Source: an uncultured Oscillospiraceae bacterium (GTDB lineage Bacteria > Bacillota > Clostridia > Oscillospirales > Acutalibacteraceae). Taken from it: a stretch of 64,000 nt of DNA. Made by a program: the position numbers and the translations under genes. Under the pieces are notes generated by a model. It made no database searches. It saw only the letters and a list, made by a program, of their open reading frames with translations, and had not been told where the DNA came from. Location: the NCBI GenBank assembly GCA_900543215.1, contig UQQR01000002.1:1-64000 (forward strand), read 5' to 3'. This document shows positions 32,496-40,707 of the stretch, one piece after another (the first letter of the stretch is position 1; each line of letters begins with the position of its first letter).

Positions 32496-33289
32496 ATGAA
32501 AATTACATATGAAAATAAGACTAATAAAATAAGCTTGGCAAAGGCAACGGGACTTTCAAGAATAATACACATCCATAAGGAAGTGGAGCTTATTTATGTC
32601 AGAAAGGGTCGGGCGGTCGCCTATGCGGATACAAACAGCTGTCTTTTAAAGCAGGGCGATATATTCCTTGTGTTCCCGAATCAGGTTCATTATTACGAGA
32701 CAAAGGAATCGGGAGATTTTGCCATACTTATTTTTTCAAGCGATACGGTTTACGGCTTTTCGGATATAATTTCAAACAGCGTACCCGATACAAACTTAAT
32801 TCCGTTTGATAAGAACGGAGACTTCCCGCTTATTTTTGACCGTATATATTCGCTTTCTGGTGAATACGCAAATTTGGCGCTGAACGGTTATATAAATGTG
32901 ATAATGAGCGCTGTTTTGCCTAAGCTGCGGCTTAAAACCGTTAATGCCGATAATAATACCTCACTTTACAGCGTTATAGATTTCTGCACAAAAAATTTCA
33001 GGGAGAACATCACCCTTGACGAGCTTGCGGACAAGCTCCATTTAAGCAAATACTATATTTCACATATTATAAACCGAAAGCTCTGTCAAGGCTTCAGCGA
33101 ATACATAAATAATCTGCGTGTGAGCGAGGCGTGCAATCTTTTAAAGGAAACTGACACAAAAATAGCCGACATCTCCGAAGGGTCGGCTTTGGAACCATAA
33201 GGTCGTTCAATCGTTCCTTTAAGCAGATAATAGGTGTATCTCCGGCAGATTACCGAGAGAAAAACGCGGCGCTTAAAAAATCGACTTAA
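32496..33289 (+). pseudogene. AraC-family regulator with 1-nt frameshift
   Basis: The frame from ATG 32496 encodes a cupin-like AraC_binding domain and most of the C-terminal HTH pair, then runs out at a stop near 33200 after ISEGSALEP. In the next frame the missing second half continues perfectly (RVGFGTIRSFNRSFKQIIGVSPADYR) to TAA at 33289. One base is missing around 33178-33182 (GAAGGG where GAAAGGG would keep frame). It is either a real pseudogene or a sequencing or assembly error in a short run. The convergent gene overlaps its end. Confidence 0.8.
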
Positions 33290-33875
33290 GATATTTAATG
33301 CTTATTTCGGCGCACTCCATACGGGTTTTGCCCATACTCGGCTCGTCCTGCTCTATAACTACCCACTCGGCGCCCGATTTTTTCGCGGCGTCTAAAATTT
33401 CGGGGAAATTCTGAAGTCCCGAACCTAAGGGGCGATACTCAAAGCTGTCTGCGGCAGTTTCTTTTTTATCTTCATTTCCTATAAGGGCGTACATATTGCC
33501 GCCTTTCGTGCCCGCAAAGTCTTTTAAATGGACAATTTTAAGTCTGCCCGCGTATTTACGGATGTAATCCGCGGGGTTTTCTCCGCCTACATTTACCCAA
33601 CAGGTATCAAGCTGGGTCGATAAAAGCTCGGGTGAAATTGCCTTGTAAAGCAAATCAAGCTTGTATTCCCCGTCAACTTTTTCAAATTCAAAATCGTGAT
33701 TGTGGTAGCAAAGCTTCATACCGTATTTATTTGCAAGCTCGCCGAATTTTTTGACATTCTCATAAAATTCGGCGTTTTTTTCGCCCCCCGCAAGGTATTC
33801 GGCGTTTTCCACGGCTTCTTCGAATGTAAAGCCGTCATAAATTGCGCTTACAATGCCTAATTTCATAGCCTGCAC
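33273..33875 (-). pseudogene. Sugar phosphate isomerase/epimerase, internally deleted or chimeric
   Basis: The 200-residue frame is shorter than the roughly 260-280 residue TIM-barrel family. From residue 25 (AEYLAGGEKNAEFYENV) to the end it matches the second two-thirds of the barrel, with metal ligands in CYHNHDFEF, QLDTCWV, KIVHLKDF and the closing VIEQDEPS. The first 24 residues (MKLGIVSAIYDGFTFEEAVE) match the start of a different, related family. About 60-85 residues of barrel are absent, so it is probably inactive. The frame is unbroken, consistent with an in-frame deletion joining two neighbouring genes. Confidence 0.65.
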
Positions 33876-34090
33876 TCCTTTATCGGGTGTATTATACCGG
33901 CGCTTTGCTTTATTAAGTCCATACAGGTATGAACTGTGTGTGCAAGCGCGGATACCTCCCCGTAATCATTTTCGGTATTTTTGTTTTCGATGTAATCGGC
34001 AAATTTTATTGCCTCGTAGCCCATAATTTCGTCTCTTGTGGGACAGCCGCCCTTACCTCCGTAGCCTATAACCGCAAAATTCTTTTTCAT
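33863..34090 (-). pseudogene. Gfo/Idh/MocA oxidoreductase remnant
   Basis: A 75-residue frame that joins the extreme N-terminus of a Gfo/Idh dehydrogenase (MKKNFAVIGYGGKGG, the NAD-binding loop) directly to a C-terminal helix (YEAIKFADYIENKN) followed by a short tail. Normal proteins have about 330-370 residues, so about 260 are gone while the start and stop remain. It overlaps the next gene by 13 nt and follows the ThuA-like gene by 2 nt. Confidence 0.65.
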
Positions 34091-34092
34091 TA

Positions 34093-34803
34093 TTATTCGC
34101 CTATCCTTTTAACATGGGGGCAGCTTATTTCCTTGTGGAAACCGCTGTATGCCCAGTGTACGGCATTTTTGATTATGCGGACTATCTGCGGATTGCGGTA
34201 TGTGGGATAACTTTCGTGTCCCGGCTGGAAATAGAATATTTTTCCGTAACCCCGTCTGTAACAGCAGCCGGCTCTCAAAACCTCTCCGACCTCAAAGCTG
34301 CCTATGAAAATAAGCTTATCCGGCTCGTGTATGCTGAACGGCTCAGCATAGGTCTCCTCATGCTCAAGCCTTACAAATCTGTCCACACCCTCCGCTATCG
34401 GGTGAGACGGATCGACTGCCCACAGGTATTCACGGTCTCCGTCCTCTCGCCAAGAAAGGGAACAGGGCGTACCCATAAGAAGCTTAAATGGCTTTGAGTG
34501 GTGAGCAGAGTGGAGAAAGACAGCGCCCATACCCGAAAGCACCGCGTTCTGGACACGGCGCGCCACCTCGTCCGGCACTTTGTCGTGAAGCATATGTCCC
34601 CACCAGATAAGCACATCTGTGTTTTTAAGCACCTCATAGGTAAGACCGCATTCGGGGTCGTCAAGCGTTACGGTCCTGACCGTTATTTCGCTGTCGCTCA
34701 AATTTTCTTTAAGCGCTTTGTGAATACCGTCAGGGTAAATGCTTTTAACCTTTTCATCCGTTTTTTCGTGAAAAAATTCATTGAATACAGTGACACGTAA
34801 CAT
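34093..34803 (-). CDS. ThuA-domain protein (trehalose utilisation-like)
   Basis: The protein has 236 residues and the whole ThuA glutamine-amidotransferase-like fold: TDVLIWWGHMLHDKVPDEV, VFLHSAHHSKPFKLLMGT, and GYGKIFYFQPGHESYPTYRNP near the end. It looks intact and is the first gene of the damaged sugar operon. Such operons (ThuA, Gfo/Idh, isomerase, AraC) handle sugars or sugar-derived compounds. Confidence 0.85.
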   Translation of the reverse strand: MLRVTVFNEFFHEKTDEKVKSIYPDGIHKALKENLSDSEITVRTVTLDDPECGLTYEVLKNTDVLIWWGHMLHDKVPDEVARRVQNAVLSGMGAVFLHSAHHSKPFKLLMGTPCSLSWREDGDREYLWAVDPSHPIAEGVDRFVRLEHEETYAEPFSIHEPDKLIFIGSFEVGEVLRAGCCYRRGYGKIFYFQPGHESYPTYRNPQIVRIIKNAVHWAYSGFHKEISCPHVKRIGE

Positions 34804-34895
34804 ATTAATACCGACTTTCGGTTTAATTCTGTCCTAATTTTACAAATTGCGTTCGGTGAAAGCAAGTAAAATGTATTATATTTTATATACAAATG

Positions 34896-34925
34896 TTGCT
34901 GTGGTATTTTGCCGTGCATTATATT
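34896..34925 (+). promoter_or_regulatory. Possible promoter of the TSUP genes
   Basis: TTGCTG (34896-34901), a 17- to 18-nt spacer and TTATAT/TATATT (34919-34925). Confidence 0.4.
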
Positions 34926-34963
34926 TAATCAGCAGGAAAGAATAATACAACAGGTGATGAGGT

Positions 34964-35326
34964 TTGAAAATAAATAAAAAGGGTGTTATGACCGCGGTTT
35001 CGGGCATTTTGATAGGCACCGTGAACGGTCTTTTCGGTGCGGGCGGCGGTATGCTTGCCGTTCCGTTGCTTACAAAACTCGGTCTTGAAAGAAAACAAGC
35101 TCACGCAAATGCGGTTGCGGTAATACTTCCGATAACCGTACTGAGCGCCTGCTTTTATGTTTTAAAGGGATATGTTACGGTTAAGGAATCGCTTGTGTTT
35201 ATTCCCGGCGGAGTAATCGGAGCGCTATTGGGAACATACTGCCTTAAAAAAATTTCTTCCGTATGGCTTAAAAGAATTTTCGGGGCGTTTATGGTCTACG
35301 CAGGCGTGCGCCTGCTTTTAAAGTGA
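34964..35326 (+). CDS. TSUP family transporter, N-terminal half
   Basis: A 120-residue protein (TTG start after GGTGATGAGG) with about four membrane helices. It carries the repeat hallmark GLFGAGGGMLAVPLL and ends RIFGAFMVYAGVRLLL. TSUP (TauE/SafE) proteins normally have two such halves in one chain; here they are encoded by two genes that overlap by 4 nt (GTGA). The pair probably assembles as a heterodimer, a form I have seen in other Clostridia. Confidence 0.85.
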   Translation: MKINKKGVMTAVSGILIGTVNGLFGAGGGMLAVPLLTKLGLERKQAHANAVAVILPITVLSACFYVLKGYVTVKESLVFIPGGVIGALLGTYCLKKISSVWLKRIFGAFMVYAGVRLLLK

Positions 35327-35724
35327 ACTGGGCAGCCCTGTTGGCAGGGCTTTTTTCGGGAATTATAGGCGCTATGGGGCTCGGCGGCGGAGCGGTGCTT
35401 ATAATTTATCTTTCGGTGTTTGCCGATATGCCTCAGCTTGAGTCACAGGGAATAAATCTTATATTTTTTATTCCGATAGCGATTGCGGCGGTTGCCGTGT
35501 ATGCGGTAAAAAAACAGATAAAATGGAAAATAACCCTCAAAATCGCGTTATGGGGACTTATCGGCGCATTCGGCGGCATGTATTTCGCAAAAATAATAGG
35601 CGGCGGAATTACGGGAAAGCTGTTCGGCGGTCTGCTTGTGATTTTGGGTATAAGGGAAATATTTAAAAAAGCCGAAAAACCTCTTGCGGAGAAGCGCGGG
35701 CAATGCTATAATAAAAAAGAATAA
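35323..35724 (+). CDS. TSUP family transporter, C-terminal half
   Basis: A 133-residue protein, GTG start in the overlap with the first half. It has about four helices and the second-repeat hallmark GLFSGIIGAMGLGGGAVLIIYL, ending in a charged tail. It supplies the missing half of the preceding protein. The lexA promoter lies in its last codons. Confidence 0.85.
   Translation: MNWAALLAGLFSGIIGAMGLGGGAVLIIYLSVFADMPQLESQGINLIFFIPIAIAAVAVYAVKKQIKWKITLKIALWGLIGAFGGMYFAKIIGGGITGKLFGGLLVILGIREIFKKAEKPLAEKRGQCYNKKE
35684..35712 (+). promoter_or_regulatory. lexA promoter
   Basis: TTGCGG (35684-35689), a 17-nt spacer and TATAAT (35707-35712) lie in the 3' end of the TSUP gene. Confidence 0.65.
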
Positions 35725-35731
35725 ATGTTCG
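35718..35731 (+). promoter_or_regulatory. Probable LexA operator (SOS box)
   Basis: AGAATAAATGTTCG matches 12 of 14 positions of the Gram-positive box CGAAC-RNRY-GTTCG and covers the likely start of transcription, right after the -10, 16 nt before the lexA start codon. This indicates autoregulation. Confidence 0.6.
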
Positions 35732-35746
35732 AACGGAGGGACTTAA

Positions 35747-36334
35747 ATGTCCAAGGCTCCTCTTAATGAAAAACAAAAAAAGGTATACGATTTTCTTGTA
35801 AAGGAAATGTCGGGCGGATTTCCGCCTACTGTCCGTGAAATTTGCAATGCCACGGGCATAAAATCCACCTCTACGGTTCACTCCATACTGAGCGTACTGG
35901 AAGAGGGGGGCTACATAATAAGGGACGCAAAGTCTTCCCGCGCAATAAGGCTTGATATGGAGTACGAATCCGCTATGATACCGGTCGTAGGCAAGATAAC
36001 CGCCGGTCAGCCGATACTTGCGGTTGAGCAAATAGAGGATTATATACCGTTTCCTAAGGAAAATGCGGACGGTCTTTTCGCCCTGCGTGTTTCGGGACTT
36101 TCAATGAAGGACGCCGGAATACTTGACGGGGATATAATAATAGCCGATAAAAACGCTTCCTGCCGTAACGGGGATATTGTAATAGGAATGGACGGGGACG
36201 ACGCTACCGTTAAAAGACTGCTTATTAAGGACGGGCAGATAATATTTATGCCCGAAAATCCCGATTTTTCTCCTATCTACCCCGAAGACCCCCATGTGAT
36301 AGGCAAGGTTATCGGCAGCATAAGAAGGTATTAA
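35747..36334 (+). CDS. lexA: LexA repressor
   Basis: The SOS repressor, 195 aa. N-terminal winged HTH (1-68, PTVREICNATGIKSTSTVHSIL), autocleavage site A86-G87 (KITAGQPI), catalytic S119 (SGLSMKDAG) and K156 (ATVKRLL) are all present. The start has CGGAGGG upstream. RNase HI follows after 6 nt. Confidence 0.96.
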   Translation: MSKAPLNEKQKKVYDFLVKEMSGGFPPTVREICNATGIKSTSTVHSILSVLEEGGYIIRDAKSSRAIRLDMEYESAMIPVVGKITAGQPILAVEQIEDYIPFPKENADGLFALRVSGLSMKDAGILDGDIIIADKNASCRNGDIVIGMDGDDATVKRLLIKDGQIIFMPENPDFSPIYPEDPHVIGKVIGSIRRY

Positions 36335-36340
36335 TGCCGT

Positions 36341-36787
36341 ATGAAAAGCGTTGATATATTTACGGACGGAGCCTGCTCGGGCAATCCGGGTCCCGGCGGC
36401 TGGGGGGCGGTTCTCCGTTTTGCGGGAAAAGAAAAGGAGCTTTCGGGCGGCGAAAAAAACACCACCAATAATCGTATGGAGCTTACGGCGGTAATAAAAG
36501 CGCTTGAAGCGCTTAAGGAGCCGTGCGAGGTGAGGCTTGTTACCGATTCAAAATATGTGGCGGACGGGCTTAGTAAGGGCTGGGCGCGTTCATGGCAGAA
36601 AAACGGCTGGCGCAAGGCAGATAAAAAGCCGGCACTTAATTCCGATTTGTGGGAGCGGCTTTTAACCCTTACGGATATTCACGGCGTTACGGTGGAATGG
36701 GTAAAGGGACACGCGGGCCACCCCGAAAACGAGCGGTGCGACCGTCTGGCGGTAGAATATTATAAAAATTTACAGGATAGGATATAA
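36341..36787 (+). CDS. rnhA: Ribonuclease HI
   Basis: Cleaves the RNA strand of RNA-DNA hybrids. The 148-residue protein has all catalytic acids: D9 (FTDGACSGNPGPGG), E47 (NNRMELTAV), D69 (VTDSKYV) and D134 (ERCDRLA), and H124. The basic protrusion WARSWQKNGWRKADKKP (81-97) is present. Confidence 0.96.
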   Translation: MKSVDIFTDGACSGNPGPGGWGAVLRFAGKEKELSGGEKNTTNNRMELTAVIKALEALKEPCEVRLVTDSKYVADGLSKGWARSWQKNGWRKADKKPALNSDLWERLLTLTDIHGVTVEWVKGHAGHPENERCDRLAVEYYKNLQDRI

Positions 36788-36788
36788 G

Positions 36789-37313
36789 ATGTCTAAAACA
36801 AAAAACAGGATAAATTTCATAGTTACGGGTGCGCTTATTGCCGCCGCATATGCGGGACTGACATTTTTAAGCAATGTTTTCTCGCTCGCCTACGGACCGG
36901 TGCAGTTCCGTGTGTCCTAGGTGCTTACACTGCTCCCGATATTCACGCCTGCGGCGATACCCGGCGTTACGGTGGGATGCTTTATAGCCAATATCGCTTC
37001 CTTTAACGCGGTGGATATGATCTTCGGCACGGCGGCAACGCTTATTGCCGCGCTTCTTACATACGCCCTCAGAAATATCACATTTAAGGGTCTGCCGCTT
37101 CTCGCAATGCTGCCGCCGGTCATTGTAAATGCGGTGGTAATAGGTCTTGAGCTGGCGTTTTTCTATTTGCCGGGCGGATACTCGTTCTGGGGCTTCGTTA
37201 TATCGGGTGTTCAGGTGGGAGCCGGCGAGCTTGCGGTTTGCTACGCTCTCGGAATACCGTTTTATCTGATAGTTAAAAAGCACAATATTTTCAAGGAAAA
37301 TACCGTGAGGTGA
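36789..37313 (+). pseudogene. QueT-like ECF substrate-binding protein with in-frame amber stop
   Basis: Joining two frames gives about 174 residues of a QueT-family membrane protein (queuosine precursor uptake): YGPVQFRVS, then a TAG at 36918-36920, then VLTLLPIFTPAAIPGVTVGCF to the end at 37313. Relatives have Glu at the stop position (FRVSE), so one G-to-T change (GAG to TAG) explains it. The rest of the frame looks intact with about five helices. A restart at GTG 36921 would lack the first membrane helix. It starts 2 nt after rnhA. Confidence 0.8.
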
Positions 37314-37317
37314 AAAG

Positions 37318-38277
37318 ATGAACGCCGCGCTTTTAAAACAGCTTTCCCGTATAACCGAGGAGGAAAAAAATATCCTCGGCGGCGGAGCGCTTGATATGAG
37401 CGTGTACTCCGATAATATGCCGTCCTTTGTAGACAGCCAAAAGCTGCTTGAGGCAGGCAAGCTGTTCACTATCCGCCCCAATACAAGGTTTATAGCTTTT
37501 CCGAAGCACAGCCACAATTATGTTGAAATAATTTATATGTGCTCGGGCTCGCAAAGGCATATTATAAACGATACTTCGGAAATCGAGCTTAAAAAGGGCG
37601 AGATACTCCTGCTTAACCAACACGCAAGCCACCAAACCGACGCTACGGGAATAGACGATATTGCCATAAATCTTATCGTTCTGCCGCAGTTTTTCAATAC
37701 CGCCATTGAAATGATAGGGTCGGACAATAAAATAAGCCAGTTTTTATTTTCGGGTCTTACGGGTAAGGGACACGAAATAAGCTATATGCATTTTAACGTT
37801 TCGGACGTGCTTCCCGTTCAGAACCTTATGGAAAACCTGATATGGAGCGTTGTTAACAGGCAACCCAACCGCCGCAATATAAACCAAATAACCATGGGGC
37901 TACTGCTTTTGCAGCTTTTAGGTTTTACCGATTGCCTTATAACGGGCGAGGCGGGCACGGTATCCGATACGATAGTTATGTCCGCTATGACCGAAATAGA
38001 GCAGAATTATCCGAACGCCAGCCTTAACAATGTGGCAAGGCGCTGTAATGTTTCTGCGGCGTATGTAAGCAGTGCGGTCAAAAAAGCGACAGGCAAGACC
38101 TTTAAAGAGCATTTAATGGAAAAAAGACTTACCAAGGCGGCGTCTCTGCTTAAAAGCACGGCGCTTTCGGTAGGCGATATAATCGTTATGGTGGGGTATG
38201 AAAACACAAGCTATTTTTACAGAATTTTCACCGAAAAATACGGCATGAGCCCCAAAGCGTACCGTCAGCTTAAATAA
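37318..38277 (+). CDS. AraC-family regulator of rhamnose genes
   Basis: The protein has 319 residues: a cupin-like sensor domain (about 65-160; PKHSHNYVEIIYMCSG) and a C-terminal HTH pair (about 220-319, with VARRCNVSAAYVSSAVKK and VGYENTSYFYRIFTEKYGMSPKAYR). Position directly before rhaA-rhaD suggests that it activates them. It is separated from rhaA by a terminator and a promoter with weak -35, fitting activator control. Confidence 0.87.
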   Translation: MNAALLKQLSRITEEEKNILGGGALDMSVYSDNMPSFVDSQKLLEAGKLFTIRPNTRFIAFPKHSHNYVEIIYMCSGSQRHIINDTSEIELKKGEILLLNQHASHQTDATGIDDIAINLIVLPQFFNTAIEMIGSDNKISQFLFSGLTGKGHEISYMHFNVSDVLPVQNLMENLIWSVVNRQPNRRNINQITMGLLLLQLLGFTDCLITGEAGTVSDTIVMSAMTEIEQNYPNASLNNVARRCNVSAAYVSSAVKKATGKTFKEHLMEKRLTKAASLLKSTALSVGDIIVMVGYENTSYFYRIFTEKYGMSPKAYRQLK

Positions 38278-38314
38278 GGACATTATTTTTAAAAAGTAAT
38301 GTCCTTATTTTTTT
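38276..38314 (+). terminator. Terminator of the AraC gene
   Basis: The stem AAGGACATTA (38276-38285) / TAATGTCCTT (38297-38306) is followed by ATTTTTTTTG and overlaps the last codon. Confidence 0.8.
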
Positions 38315-38333
38315 GATTTCACTGTTATATAAT
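38305..38333 (+). promoter_or_regulatory. Promoter of rhaA with weak -35
   Basis: TATAAT (38328-38333) is clear but the expected -35 (TTATTT, 38305-38310) is poor, consistent with dependence on the AraC-type activator. No direct-repeat operator stands out. Confidence 0.5.
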
Positions 38334-38365
38334 CAGGATGAATAATAATATACGGAGGTTTACAT

Positions 38366-39616
38366 ATGTCAAGATACGAGGAAGCAAAAAAACGCTACGC
38401 CGAATACGGAATAGACACCGATGCGGCAATAGCAAAGCTTAAAACCGTTCCTGTTTCGCTTCACTGCTGGCAGGGCGACGATGTCGGCGGATTTGACAGC
38501 AAGGACGCTCTTTCGGGCGGTATCCTTACAACCGGAAACTATCCCGGCAAGGCAACCACACCCGAACAGCTTATGCAGGATATGGACAAGGCTATGTCTC
38601 TGTGTCCTGGTAAGAAAAAGCTCAATCTTCACGCAAGCTACGCGATTTTTGAGGACGGTGAGTTTGCGGACCGTGATAAGCTTGAGCCTAAGCACTTTAG
38701 GAAATGGGTTGAATACGCCAAGGAAAGAAATATGGGAATAGATTTTAACCCCACCTTTTTTTCGCACCCTATGGTAAAGAACGGTCTTACACTTTCAAGC
38801 CCCGATGAAGAGGTGCGCCGTTTCTGGATAAACCACGGCAAGGCGTGTATCAGAATTTCGCAGTATTTTGCCGAGGAAACAGGTATTCCCTGCGTTATGA
38901 ACATTTGGACCGGCGACGGATTCAAGGACATTCCGGCGGACAGAATGGGTCCGAGAATGAGATATAAGGAAGCCTATGAGGAGATACTCGCCGAGCCGCA
39001 CGATCCCGCAATGGTGAAGCCGTGCGTTGAGTCAAAGGTGTTCGGTATAGGCGTTGAGTCCTTTACCGCCGGAAGCGCCGAGTTTACCTTAAGCTTTGCG
39101 GCTACACACCCCGGCTGTCTTCCGCTTATGGATAACGGACATTATCATCCGCAGGAATTCGTTTCTGATAAAATACCGGCTCTTCTCTGCTTCTTCCCCG
39201 AGCTTGCGCTCCACATTACAAGAGGCGTCCGCTGGGACTCCGACCATGTGGTGCTTTTTGAGGACGAAACCAAAGAGATGGCAAAGGAGGTTGTACGCAA
39301 CAACGCGCTTGACAGGGTTTATATGGCGCTTGACTTCTTTGACGCAAGCATAAACCGTATTTCCGCATGGACAGTAGGCTTCCGCAGCTGGCAAAAGGCG
39401 CTCTTAAACGCTATGTGCCTGCCGAACGAGGAGCTTAAAAGGCTTCAGGACGAAAGCCGCTTCACCGAGCTTATGGTAAAACAGGAGGAGGCTAAAATGC
39501 TCCCGTTTGCCGATGTTTGGGAGGAATACTGCCGTCAGTGCTGCATAACCGCGGGACCCGAATGGTTCGAGGAAATTAAGAAATACGAAACAGAAGTTTT
39601 AAGTAAAAGAGGTTAA
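38366..39616 (+). CDS. rhaA: L-rhamnose isomerase
   Basis: Converts L-rhamnose to L-rhamnulose. The 416-residue protein has the family opening (VSLHCWQGDDVGGF), metal-site residues in NMGIDFNPTFFSHP, GHYHPQEFVSDKIPALL and WDSDHVVLF. Length and sequence are normal. It is followed 5 nt later by rhaD. Confidence 0.95.
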   Translation: MSRYEEAKKRYAEYGIDTDAAIAKLKTVPVSLHCWQGDDVGGFDSKDALSGGILTTGNYPGKATTPEQLMQDMDKAMSLCPGKKKLNLHASYAIFEDGEFADRDKLEPKHFRKWVEYAKERNMGIDFNPTFFSHPMVKNGLTLSSPDEEVRRFWINHGKACIRISQYFAEETGIPCVMNIWTGDGFKDIPADRMGPRMRYKEAYEEILAEPHDPAMVKPCVESKVFGIGVESFTAGSAEFTLSFAATHPGCLPLMDNGHYHPQEFVSDKIPALLCFFPELALHITRGVRWDSDHVVLFEDETKEMAKEVVRNNALDRVYMALDFFDASINRISAWTVGFRSWQKALLNAMCLPNEELKRLQDESRFTELMVKQEEAKMLPFADVWEEYCRQCCITAGPEWFEEIKKYETEVLSKRG

Positions 39617-39621
39617 TTTTA

Positions 39622-40443
39622 ATGGGTATACTTGATATCGCAGTAATTAAGGACTATATCCGTATGTGCAACGACGGTTGGGAACAGGGCTGGCACGAGA
39701 GAAACGGCGGCAACCTGACCTACCGTATGCGCCCCGAAGAGGTTGAACAGTGCCGTCCTTATTTTAAGGAGGATAGACCTTGGGTTAATATGGGCGTTAA
39801 GGCGGATAACTTAAAGGGTGAATACTTTATCGCCACGGGTTCGGGCAAGTTCTTTCGCAATGTTATTTTGGCTCCGCAGGACAATATCTGCATTGTTGAA
39901 ATAAACGGGGAGGGCGACAGCTACCGTATAGTTTGGGGACTCTGCAAGGGCGGCAGACCCACAAGCGAATTCCCGAGCCATTTTATGAACCACAGCGTAA
40001 GAAAAGCGGCTACGAACGGCGAATACCGTGTTATATATCACGCGCATCCGGCAAATATAATCGCTATGACCTTTGTGCTTCCCCTCACCGATAAGGATTT
40101 CACAAAGGCGCTTTGGACCAGCGCTACCGAGTGCCCCGTTGTATTTCCGGGCGGCGTAGGCGTTGTTCCGTGGATGGTTCCGGGCGGTGCGGATATAGCA
40201 CTTGCCACGAGCGAGCTTATGAAAAAATACGACGCCGCTGTATGGGCGCATCACGGTCTCTTTGTTTCGGGTCCCGACTTTGATATAACCTTCGGTCTTA
40301 TGCACACGATCGAAAAGGCTGCCGAAATATATGTCAGGGCTCTTTCCTGCGGAAAAGGAATACGCCAGACCATTACCGACGATAACCTCCGCGCTATCGC
40401 AAAGGAATTCGGCGTAACTCTTAATGAGGATTTTCTTGATTAA
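39622..40443 (+). CDS. rhaD: Rhamnulose-1-phosphate aldolase
   Basis: Splits rhamnulose-1-phosphate to dihydroxyacetone phosphate and lactaldehyde. The protein has 273 residues of the class II aldolase family with the zinc ligands in IYHAHPANI and WAHHGLFVSG. The kinase rhaB, which makes its substrate, is not between rhaA and rhaD nor elsewhere in the window. Confidence 0.94.
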   Translation: MGILDIAVIKDYIRMCNDGWEQGWHERNGGNLTYRMRPEEVEQCRPYFKEDRPWVNMGVKADNLKGEYFIATGSGKFFRNVILAPQDNICIVEINGEGDSYRIVWGLCKGGRPTSEFPSHFMNHSVRKAATNGEYRVIYHAHPANIIAMTFVLPLTDKDFTKALWTSATECPVVFPGGVGVVPWMVPGGADIALATSELMKKYDAAVWAHHGLFVSGPDFDITFGLMHTIEKAAEIYVRALSCGKGIRQTITDDNLRAIAKEFGVTLNEDFLD

Positions 40444-40458
40444 TAAAAATTGTTTGTA

Positions 40459-40503
40459 AAAAGCAGTGACCGAAAGGCGTTAAGCCTTTCGGTCACTGCT
40501 TTT
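40459..40503 (+). terminator. Strong terminator of the rhamnose operon
   Basis: A perfect 20-bp stem (arms 40459-40478 and 40484-40503) ending in TTTTG follows rhaD by 16 nt. Its distal part overlaps the decayed GyrI-like tail. Confidence 0.88.
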
Positions 40504-40549
40504 GTTCTGATATGGGCATCCAAATTTCAATAAACCGTTTTTCTTTTTT
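40493..40549 (-). pseudogene. Remnant of the 3' end of an AraC-GyrI gene
   Basis: On the minus strand the frame ends EKRFIEIWMPISEQKQ then TGA, nearly the C-terminus of the intact gene at 43661 (EKRFIEIWMPIIQK). The DNA itself is repeated: 40515-40549 and 43677-43711 agree at nearly every base. The 40550-40707 stretch upstream in the same direction holds only broken reading frames, one with a short HTH-like peptide. Between this remnant and the intact copy lie the sigma-like and XRE genes. Confidence 0.7.
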
Positions 40550-40707
40550 ATTTTGTAGCACTAATTTGTATCCGGCGGTATTCCTATCGCTTTTGCAACC
40601 TTTTGCATAGCGGTATTATTGTTCTTTGTTGTTAGTTTTGCGAAACAACCGCTTTACAATATCCCTTGTTACGCTCGGTAGGTAAGGCGGCAACTCAACA
40701 ACATAGA

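Noticed and set aside
35727..35734. GTTCGAAC palindrome before lexA
   Set aside because: Reversed relative to the SOS box (GAAC-N4-GTTC); the overlapping AGAATAAATGTTCG fits better.
40585..40650. Short HTH-like peptide (MQKVAKAIGIPPDTN) between the sigma-like gene and the GyrI remnant
   Set aside because: Only 15 residues with stops around it; treated as debris, not a gene.
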